From contig PAUH01000032.1 of the NCBI GenBank assembly GCA_002712645.1, positions 19,441-25,507 on the forward strand: a stretch of DNA of 6,067 nucleotides, in the 5' to 3' direction. The notes beneath the pieces were generated by a model. The model ran no database searches. It was not told where the DNA came from and saw only the letters and a list, made by a program, of their open reading frames with translations. How positions within the stretch are numbered: position 1 is the first letter of the stretch; every line of letters begins with the position of its first letter. Of this stretch, positions 1 to 5,374 are shown one piece after another. The stretch comes from Methanobacteriota archaeon (GTDB lineage: Archaea; Thermoplasmatota; Poseidoniia; Poseidoniales; Thalassarchaeaceae). A program made the translations under genes and the position numbers.

Positions 1-193
1 AGACGGAGTCGAGCAATGGTGTCGAAGAAATGGCCTGGGTGTGATACATGGCGGTGTAAATGCGCTAAGATTCACCCCACATTTCCTAATCACGTCAGAA
101 GAAATTGATATGATCGTATCACTCGTAGAATCTTGTTTGAGATCTTTCATCGAGGACGATCAGATACTAACTGAAGGAATCCTTGCAAATTGA
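1..193 (+). CDS. Class III PLP-dependent aminotransferase, C-terminal end (partial)
   Basis: The reading frame is open from the window edge (first full codon at base 2) to a TGA at 191-193, giving the last 63 residues of a protein whose start lies outside. The stretch GVIHGGVNALRFTP followed by HFLITSEEIDMIVSLVESCL matches the usual C-terminus of class III (acetylornithine/4-aminobutyrate type) aminotransferases: a conserved R-F/L-T-P segment, then a '(I/L)T-EEID' helix ending the small domain. The R of LRFTP is the usual position of a conserved active-site-side arginine in this family, recalled from family knowledge. The catalytic lysine and PLP-binding motifs are outside the window, so the substrate cannot be named. 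The next gene starts three bases after the stop in the same frame, which suggests co-transcription. Family call moderately sure; specific enzyme unknown. Confidence 0.7.
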   Translation, partial: DGVEQWCRRNGLGVIHGGVNALRFTPHFLITSEEIDMIVSLVESCLRSFIEDDQILTEGILAN

Positions 194-196
194 GAG

Positions 197-883
197 ATGA
201 ATATGCCGGGAGTGGCTGATGTCCTAGGTCCTCAAGGAACTCTTAGAGATGTCATATCATCTAGACTTGATACAATACCATACCAACAACATCAGTACGA
301 CGACTCGCATCAGCTCGAGATTGGGGTCGGCATCGAGGCATCCGGACTTTCCATCCTCCCGTGGAGCGAAGAAAAAATCCTCTCCAATTCGCCACTAATA
401 CTGGTGAGGGACGTCATAACGGATACTTTCGACCCTTTGTGGGAGGATGGCACCTTCCATTCAATAATTGCCGACGCGATGTCCGGTTCCGATATGCATT
501 CTAGAATCAAAATGCCAAGATTCTGGTTGCCTGTAAGTGATGTTGCTGAAGCAATACGGATAATGGTAATAGAAAACAAATTACCGGCGCCCGGTCAACC
601 ATTGTTGATGACAGGAAGGAGACCATGGTGGCCTGAAGCAGTGTATGCCGAGGCAGCCCACCTCTGGAATCGTTATTCCGCTTCAGTAGAAGGAACGCAT
701 GATCCGAGCACTTTGGAAGAGCCCCCCCTTACACCATTACCGAGAGGACACGGCAATATTGCTAGGCCAAATCTCGATCATATTGATAGGCACATGAGAA
801 ACTGCGGGGAGCCTCACGGCTGGAGACCTTCAGGATCCCTCAGACTCGCCATAATGCGAGTATTCGCTAATCTTCATGAATGA
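197..883 (+). CDS. Uncharacterised protein resembling the C-terminal half of an extended SDR (NAD-dependent epimerase/dehydratase-like)
   Basis: This is a 228-residue protein with an ATG at 197 and an alternative ATG at 203. I do not recognise it as a named gene. Three segments occur in the order expected for the C-terminal part of extended short-chain dehydrogenases/NDP-sugar epimerases. ILVRDVITDTFDP (about residues 68-80) resembles the 'vilRxxNVYGP' strand. FWLPVSDVAEAI (about 108-119) resembles 'rdfvhVdDvaeAi'. GWRPSGSLRLAI (about 208-219) resembles the terminal 'lGWxPxxsLeegl'. The N-terminal GxxGxxG NAD-binding motif is absent and I cannot identify a convincing YxxxK catalytic pair. It may therefore be a degenerate or regulatory SDR derivative, or unrelated. 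No signal peptide or membrane segment is visible. A proline- and histidine-rich stretch lies near residues 170-207. It follows the aminotransferase by three bases in the same frame, so the two are probably translated from one message. The frame is convincing as a gene; the function is weakly supported. Confidence 0.6.
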   Translation: MNMPGVADVLGPQGTLRDVISSRLDTIPYQQHQYDDSHQLEIGVGIEASGLSILPWSEEKILSNSPLILVRDVITDTFDPLWEDGTFHSIIADAMSGSDMHSRIKMPRFWLPVSDVAEAIRIMVIENKLPAPGQPLLMTGRRPWWPEAVYAEAAHLWNRYSASVEGTHDPSTLEEPPLTPLPRGHGNIARPNLDHIDRHMRNCGEPHGWRPSGSLRLAIMRVFANLHE

Positions 884-898
884 GGATGCAGATCATCC
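884..898. terminator. Small inverted repeat between convergent genes, possible weak terminator
   Basis: GGATG (884-888) and CATCC (894-898) form a perfect 5-bp stem with a 5-base loop, directly after the stop of the plus-strand gene and overlapping the last two codons of the minus-strand gene. On the plus strand it is followed by only a short T run (GTTT). The position between two gene ends suits a bidirectional transcript end, but the stem is short enough to arise by chance. Confidence 0.25.
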
Positions 899-1072
899 GT
901 TTCGAATGCTGCTGATCTTCATACGAACATCCTGTGCAGCGCCCTTTGCGGACTGCATTGCCTTGCGGACACGAGTCATGGCCGCATTGTTACCATTGTC
1001 GGACTTCACTGCGTCCGCCATGGCTTCGTTCAATTCATCAATCATGTTCTGTACCATATCTGCAATAGACAT
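893..1072 (-). CDS. Small Hc1/histone H1-like DNA-associated protein
   Basis: This is a 59-residue minus-strand protein with an ATG at 1072 and TGA at 895-893. It begins MSIADMVQNMIDELNEAM and continues with NGNNAAMTRVRKAMQSAKG, then AAQDVRMKISS. The pattern of an amphipathic N-terminal helix, then 'GN-AA-TRVRKAMQ--K--AQ-VR', is what I recall of the short histone H1-like Hc1 family (PF07432 type) of chlamydiae, Bacteroidetes and some marine archaea. The first half is acidic (D5, D12, E13, E16, D20) and the second half basic (R34, R36, K37, K43, R50, K52, R57); net charge is about +1. The long lysine-rich tail of chlamydial Hc1 is missing, so this is only the compact helical part. The protein is expected to be all-helical, cytoplasmic and possibly nucleoid-bound; DNA binding is inferred. 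It lies 42 bases downstream of deoxyhypusine synthase in the same frame, with that gene's TGA as the upstream in-frame stop. A longer open frame opposite it is judged a shadow. Confidence 0.72.
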   Translation of the reverse strand: MSIADMVQNMIDELNEAMADAVKSDNGNNAAMTRVRKAMQSAKGAAQDVRMKISSIRNG

Positions 1073-1096
1073 AGGCCGGCCGAGTGAAGAGTACTC

Positions 1097-1106
1097 TTTG
1101 AATATT
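1097..1106 (-). promoter_or_regulatory. Possible TATA-like element upstream of the Hc1-like gene
   Basis: The minus strand reads AATATTCAAA here, centred about 30 bases before the ATG at 1072. This is close to where an archaeal TATA box sits when transcription starts at or just before the start codon. No Shine-Dalgarno sequence precedes that ATG (CTCGGCCGGCCT), which would fit a leaderless transcript made separately from the operon. The match is AT-rich and short, so it is only suggestive. Confidence 0.25.
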
Positions 1107-1114
1107 CTCCAAAC

Positions 1115-2095
1115 TCATTGATGAAGTAATGCTGCTCCTAAAATTGGGAGAATCATGCTGGCCTCCCCTTCAACCAGAACATGAGGGGCCTCTGGTCTGA
1201 TTTTACCCCAAGATATCGCTTCACGAAGCCTCGCCCCAGATAATGAGCCATCGTATTCGGGAGCGGTCGAAATCCCAATCGCCGAATCAAGTCCCCCTCG
1301 ATATTGATTCCACCAAATCACATGATGCTTGCTGATACCGCCTCCTACCATGAGTGCATTCGCTTTTTTAGACGTCCATGATAGGTCTGAACATATTTCT
1401 TCATCTGCAAGAACGTCAATCATGAATGAAGGACTCCTTTGCCTGTGCATGAATAATTGCGCCCCGATTGAACCATCAGTTATACCGGGAATTACAATCG
1501 GAATCCTGTGTTTAGCAGCCCAGTAAAGGAGGCTTCCTTCATCTTCCATCCGATCCCCCAATGCCCAACACAGCTCAACAGTACCGAAACCATTCCATGG
1601 AGAATCACTCGATACACGCCTCTCTTCTTCTATCTCGCTCAACCAGGGTAGAACCTTTGCTTCGAGAATTTCTCCATAGCATTCATTCGGAACGATAACA
1701 TTGCCAAGGCGATTAAGGCCTTGCTGGCCAAGAGCAATGTCATCCAATTCGAAATCACCGTGGAAATATTGTCTATATGTTCTTGCAAGGTCATGGTCTA
1801 GGGTGCCGCACGTTGTAACTATGACGTCAACTAGACGCCTTTTTACCAACTCAAGGAAGAAGCTACGAGTGCCTGTCGCACATAGAGCAGCAGGGAAGGA
1901 AATCCAATTGACGATGCCCTCGCCCCCTGCTTCTTCAAACATTTTGGATAGCATGTCCCTCGCCTTGGCCAATTTTGTCGCAGTAAAACCTCCGGCCACG
2001 GACATCTGATCAATTAGATCGGAAGTATTCTGAATTTTATTGAAATCATAATCCAAAACGGGATCTTTGAAGTCACGCGGATTGTACTCGGCCAT
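1115..2095 (-). CDS. dys: Deoxyhypusine synthase (archaeal type)
   Basis: This 326-residue cytoplasmic enzyme makes the first step of hypusine: NAD-dependent transfer of the aminobutyl group of spermidine to a lysine of translation factor aIF5A. Sequence signs are the nucleotide-binding region VTTCGTLDHDLAR (93-105), the ITDGSIG loop (205-211), GGGISKHH (251-258), and TAPEYDGSLSGAR followed by REAISWGKIR (277-300). By alignment from memory with the human enzyme, K298 in SWGK is the catalytic lysine (human K329), W296 and E292 match W327 and E323, and H257 matches H288. Two acidic residues that hold spermidine in the human enzyme are replaced here: A212 (human D243) and L285 (human D316). GSLSGA is, as far as I recall, common in archaeal members, so this may be a clade trait. 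Length is typical for archaeal forms (human about 369). The start ATG at 2095 is backed by GGGAG eight bases upstream, 24 bases after the uvrB stop. The family call is secure. Confidence 0.95.
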   Translation of the reverse strand: MAEYNPRDFKDPVLDYDFNKIQNTSDLIDQMSVAGGFTATKLAKARDMLSKMFEEAGGEGIVNWISFPAALCATGTRSFFLELVKRRLVDVIVTTCGTLDHDLARTYRQYFHGDFELDDIALGQQGLNRLGNVIVPNECYGEILEAKVLPWLSEIEEERRVSSDSPWNGFGTVELCWALGDRMEDEGSLLYWAAKHRIPIVIPGITDGSIGAQLFMHRQRSPSFMIDVLADEEICSDLSWTSKKANALMVGGGISKHHVIWWNQYRGGLDSAIGISTAPEYDGSLSGARLREAISWGKIRPEAPHVLVEGEASMILPILGAALLHQ

Positions 2096-2103
2096 GCCTT
2101 TGG

Positions 2104-2108
2104 CTCCC
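2104..2108 (-). promoter_or_regulatory. Ribosome binding site of deoxyhypusine synthase
   Basis: GGGAG on the minus strand lies eight bases before the ATG at 2095, within the 24-base gap after uvrB. It supports that start codon and independent initiation inside a shared transcript. Confidence 0.5.
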
Positions 2109-2119
2109 GCATCAAGATT

Positions 2120-4402
2120 TCAATTGGTCGTATACTGAAGTTGAGAAATTCTATCTCTAATAGCGGCCGCTCTTTCGAAGTCAAGCCTAGCCGCCGCCGC
2201 CTTCATCTCTTTCTCTAATTTTTCAATAAGCCGCCCCATCTCCGAATCCTCCACTTCACCGGCCAACACCTCTTCGGCCGCATCAACCCACTCCGGCTGA
2301 GAGATCGACTCAAGAACTGAATCCGAAGAGGTCCAGGCTCCTGCGCCTAGATCAAACTTCTTTGCGAAAGTGGACACGTCTCTAGTTCGTTGCTTCTTAG
2401 CCACCAGCCGTCTACCGCCCTTGGCACCACGTCCTGCAACCCCCGCAAGCAAGTCTTCTGATTCATCCCCCATCGTCGGCAGTGCCTTTTTGATAGTTCT
2501 TGGGATCACACCGTGATCTAGATTGTACGCTTCTTGTCGCTTTCTACGTTCAGAAGTTTGCCTAATCGCACCCTCCATCGCAGGAGATATGCTGTCTGCA
2601 TAGAGTATGACTGACCCCTCCTCGTTACGTGCCGCACGACCAATGGTTTGTAGGAGGCTACGTTCATTTCTGAGAAAGCCCTGAGCAGCCGCATCAAAAA
2701 TAGCAACGAGAGAGACCTCGGGAATATCGAGCCCCTCCCTCAAGAGATTTATTCCCACAATGACATCAATATGGCCAATTCTCAGGGCCTTGATGATTTC
2801 AGAACGCTCAAGAGTGTCTATTTCTGAATGAAGATAATGCGCTTTTATTCCCATTCCTTGCAAATATTCAGACACTTCTTCTGCGAATTTGATGGTAAGG
2901 ACCGTGACCAGTACCCTCTCGTCTTTCTCTACTCTGTTGTTTATCTCACTTAGAAGATCCTGGACTTGGCCACTTGTCGACCGTACCTCAATTTTCGGAT
3001 CGAGAAGTCCAGTAGGTCGAATCTCCATGCTGACAATACCATCTATAGAATTGACAATCTTCTCCATGGAACCATCGCCTTCCCTTTTTGCAATGTCGGC
3101 TTTGCCCGCTCCTCCGCCTGAGGGCGCATGGAGTAGCCCCCTCGGCACCTCTTGCCCAGTCACTTCTGCCAGGTGTCTGAATTCACGCTCCCCAGGTGTC
3201 GCGCTGACATAGAGCATCTTTGGAATCAATTTCTGAAACTCATCAATTCTAAGTGGTCTGTTATCATATGCGCATGGTAGGCGGAACCCGTGATCTACTA
3301 GATTCTTCTTTCGAGCAAAATCTCCTGCGTACATGCCTCCCACCTGAGGCAGAGTAACGTGACTTTCATCCATGATTACTAGATACCGATCCGCACCTCC
3401 ATGGAAACTATCGGCATTAGTAGCGAAGAAATCAAGCAGGCAGTATGGGCGTTCTCCTATTTCCCTGCCATCGAAATGTCGTGAGTAGTTCTCCACTCCT
3501 TTGCATGAACCCAGTTCTTGCAGCATCTCTAGATCGAATTTCGTTCGCTGTTCAATCCTATGTGCTTCCAAATCCTTCCCCTTAGATTCAAACCAAGCAG
3601 ATCTTTCATCAAGCTCCGACTCTATGTTTTCAAGTGCAGTGGAGAATCTTTCTTCATCTGTCATGTAGAATTCTCTCGGATGAATCCAGGCTTCTTCTAT
3701 TTCGTCAAGAGGCTCCCAACTAACTGCTTCACACACCTGAATTCTTTCGATACCATCCCATCCGAATCTTATGCGGATTGGATCATCTCTGCTCGGCATC
3801 CAGACATCAAGCACTTCGCCCCTGAGTCTTATGTCTCCACGCACAAGATCTCCAGTTGTTCTCCGATACTGAAGTGTTATGAGTTCCCTAACAGCTTCCT
3901 GTGGCTCGATTTCCTGCCCCACGTGAAGTTGAACGTGACTCTGTTGGAATACTTCGGGGGGATTCAAACCATAGATAGCAGATACGGTGCCGATGGCTAT
4001 GACGTCGGGTCGTGAGACCAGTGATGCTACTGTTGAGAATCGTTCTTGCTCGATCCGCTCATTCATCTGCAATTCTTTGTCTATGTACAGATCACGATTG
4101 GGGAGATATGCCTCAGGTTGGTAGTAATCATAGTAACTAACGAAGTACTCCACAGCATTGTCTTGGAAAAGCTCACTCATTTCCTGCCAAAGCTGACGAG
4201 CAAGAGTTTTGTTGTGCGACAGTATCAGAGTCGGCATCTGCAGCCTCTGTATTATGTTCGCCATGGCGAAGGTCTTACCTGAGCCGGTGACTCCTAGCAG
4301 AATACAACGTTCCTGTTCCTTTTCAAGCTGATCAACCAATTGATCGATAGCTTGTTGCTGATCTCCAGCAGTACTGTAATCCGCATGTAAATTGAACAGC
4401 AC
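2120..4402 (-). CDS. uvrB: UvrABC system protein B (nucleotide excision repair helicase)
   Basis: This 760-residue UvrB verifies damage handed over by UvrA and recruits UvrC for incision. It has Walker A GVTGSGKT (37-44), the DNA-inserting beta-hairpin YYDYYQPEAYLP (90-101), the UvrA-contacting domain (about 150-250), the Walker B/DEAD-like box DESH (345-348), helicase motif III SAT (400-402), REGLDIPEV (555-563), motif VI QTIGRAARN (585-593) and a C-terminal UVR motif, IEKLEKEMKAAAARLDFERA (726-745), for UvrC contact. E. coli UvrB has 673 residues. About 41 of the extra residues lie between SATPG and RPTGLLDP (roughly 408-458), a few before DESH, and the rest in a basic then acidic linker (about 640-722). 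The start is GTG at 4402: an in-frame TGA lies just upstream (4411-4409), and the LFNL start aligns with E. coli FKL. All catalytic motifs are intact, so it should be functional. No uvrA or uvrC is in the window. It lies 19 bases after the prenyltransferase gene. Confidence 0.98.
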   Translation of the reverse strand: MLFNLHADYSTAGDQQQAIDQLVDQLEKEQERCILLGVTGSGKTFAMANIIQRLQMPTLILSHNKTLARQLWQEMSELFQDNAVEYFVSYYDYYQPEAYLPNRDLYIDKELQMNERIEQERFSTVASLVSRPDVIAIGTVSAIYGLNPPEVFQQSHVQLHVGQEIEPQEAVRELITLQYRRTTGDLVRGDIRLRGEVLDVWMPSRDDPIRIRFGWDGIERIQVCEAVSWEPLDEIEEAWIHPREFYMTDEERFSTALENIESELDERSAWFESKGKDLEAHRIEQRTKFDLEMLQELGSCKGVENYSRHFDGREIGERPYCLLDFFATNADSFHGGADRYLVIMDESHVTLPQVGGMYAGDFARKKNLVDHGFRLPCAYDNRPLRIDEFQKLIPKMLYVSATPGEREFRHLAEVTGQEVPRGLLHAPSGGGAGKADIAKREGDGSMEKIVNSIDGIVSMEIRPTGLLDPKIEVRSTSGQVQDLLSEINNRVEKDERVLVTVLTIKFAEEVSEYLQGMGIKAHYLHSEIDTLERSEIIKALRIGHIDVIVGINLLREGLDIPEVSLVAIFDAAAQGFLRNERSLLQTIGRAARNEEGSVILYADSISPAMEGAIRQTSERRKRQEAYNLDHGVIPRTIKKALPTMGDESEDLLAGVAGRGAKGGRRLVAKKQRTRDVSTFAKKFDLGAGAWTSSDSVLESISQPEWVDAAEEVLAGEVEDSEMGRLIEKLEKEMKAAAARLDFERAAAIRDRISQLQYTTN

Positions 4403-4404
4403 AC

Positions 4405-4410
4405 CACCTC
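4405..4410 (-). promoter_or_regulatory. GAGGTG Shine-Dalgarno-like site before the GTG start of uvrB
   Basis: GAGGTG is followed after only two bases by the GTG at 4402, closer than the usual 5-9 bases. The in-frame TGA at 4411-4409 excludes a longer protein. Either initiation occurs at this GTG with unusually tight spacing, or the CTG codon that follows is used. Confidence 0.35.
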
Positions 4411-4421
4411 ATTCATTGCCC

Positions 4422-5360
4422 CTACACAATCAACAGACTTCCAAGTAAAGCCCAACCCGTAAGCATCGAACACCTGAACAAATTTTGTTGAAAACTCTCC
4501 ATTGCGATCTCTGTTTGATCAGAATTTTTCACCTCTTTAGTCATCACGTAGATATTCAAAATCCCCATCACAACGACTGCAGGAATCCAAAGAAAATATC
4601 GATAATCTCGGGGATCACCAAATCCTTGGAGCCCCGTGAGGCAGAAACATACACACCAACCTAATGTGAGAAGCACACTCAGACTGCTGGTTGCTTCAGT
4701 TCCAAAACGAGCAGGAAATGATTTGATCCCTTGCTTACGATCTACTTCTACATCCATGCGTGCATAGTTGATATCGAACGCAGTAATCCACAATGCTACT
4801 CCGAATGATATGAAGAATATTTCAGGGTACCAGAGAAGAATGCGTCCTCCGCCCGCGTGTGGGATAATTCCCGTTATTGCCGCCCATCCATGAGTATCTG
4901 CTGATATTGCAACCCACGCGCCTGCCGGAGCAAGGGCAAGACAGAGTCCTATCCAGAAGTGACACAGCCACGAGAACCTCTTGGTGTAGGGATATATGAC
5001 GAATGCAAGGACTGGCAACCAAGCCATCTTCAAGGCCACTTCATTAAGCTTCCATGCAGAAAAAAGCAGCATAACCAAGAATAATCCTGACAGTGACCAT
5101 GCTTCCATGGTGGTCATCTTACCAGAAGGTAGGTGCCTGGAAGCGGTACGGGGGTTATTCGCGTCTATTTCCTTGTCCACCACTCTGTTGAGTGCCATTG
5201 CAAGTCCCCTTGCACCTATTGCTGCCACTATTATCCAAAGCAAATCTGTGCTTTCTGTACCGAATTGACGATCTGCAAGTACGAATCCCATTAGAACGAA
5301 TGGTAGGGAAAAAAGAGTGTGTTCTATCTTGACAAAATCTAGGATATCTTTCATTTCCAT
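4422..5360 (-). CDS. UbiA-family prenyltransferase (4-hydroxybenzoate/menaquinone type)
   Basis: This 312-residue integral membrane enzyme is expected to attach a polyprenyl chain to an aromatic acceptor in quinone synthesis. The first aspartate-rich motif, ALNRVVDKEIDANNPRTASR, spans residues 56-75 with N58, D62 and D66. The second, DINYARMDVEVDRKQGIKS, spans 196-214 with D203 and D207, and PARFG follows. These bind Mg2+ and the prenyl diphosphate. The N-R-x2-D-x3-D-x3-NPRT form is what I know from MqnP/UbiA-like proteins of archaea and futalosine-pathway bacteria. Hydrophobic segments at about 17-30, 41-57, 88-102, 112-124, 134-151, 179-195, 226-243, 257-272 and 298-312 fit a nine-helix fold. 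The loop at about 153-178 is longer than I expect for the family. I chose the ATG at 5360 because GGAGGG stands six bases upstream; an earlier in-frame start (5405) would overlap the UbiD gene by 31 bases and add a non-conserved 15-residue leader. Pairing with UbiD supports a quinone role; exact substrate and prenyl length are unknown. Confidence 0.9.
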   Translation of the reverse strand: MEMKDILDFVKIEHTLFSLPFVLMGFVLADRQFGTESTDLLWIIVAAIGARGLAMALNRVVDKEIDANNPRTASRHLPSGKMTTMEAWSLSGLFLVMLLFSAWKLNEVALKMAWLPVLAFVIYPYTKRFSWLCHFWIGLCLALAPAGAWVAISADTHGWAAITGIIPHAGGGRILLWYPEIFFISFGVALWITAFDINYARMDVEVDRKQGIKSFPARFGTEATSSLSVLLTLGWCVCFCLTGLQGFGDPRDYRYFLWIPAVVVMGILNIYVMTKEVKNSDQTEIAMESFQQNLFRCSMLTGWALLGSLLIV

Positions 5361-5366
5361 GAAAAT

Positions 5367-5372
5367 CCCTCC
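5367..5372 (-). promoter_or_regulatory. Ribosome binding site of the UbiA-family gene (decides its start)
   Basis: GGAGGG lies six bases before the ATG at 5360, immediately after the UbiD stop codon (5377-5375). The strong match and ideal spacing favour this ATG over the upstream in-frame start at 5405. Confidence 0.75.
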
Positions 5373-5374
5373 AT

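Noticed and set aside
191..193. TGA between the two plus-strand genes as a recoded (selenocysteine or readthrough) codon
   Set aside because: The aminotransferase ends at its normal C-terminal helix just before this codon, an ATG follows within two codons, and no selenocysteine-type hairpin was evident.
310..579. Minus-strand frame of 89 residues inside the SDR-like gene
   Set aside because: It lies wholly opposite the 228-residue gene and shows no recognisable motif; the plus-strand frame has the SDR-like segments and fits its neighbour.
876..1121. Plus-strand frame of 81 residues between the SDR-like gene and deoxyhypusine synthase
   Set aside because: It overlaps the end of the upstream gene and the end of deoxyhypusine synthase, is rich in C, F and S as antisense frames often are, and lies opposite the Hc1-like protein, which has recognisable family sequence.
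3560..4015. Plus-strand frame of 151 residues inside uvrB
   Set aside because: It is antisense to the conserved UvrB core, has no family resemblance, and has the C/F/S-rich composition expected from reading the opposite strand of a coding gene.
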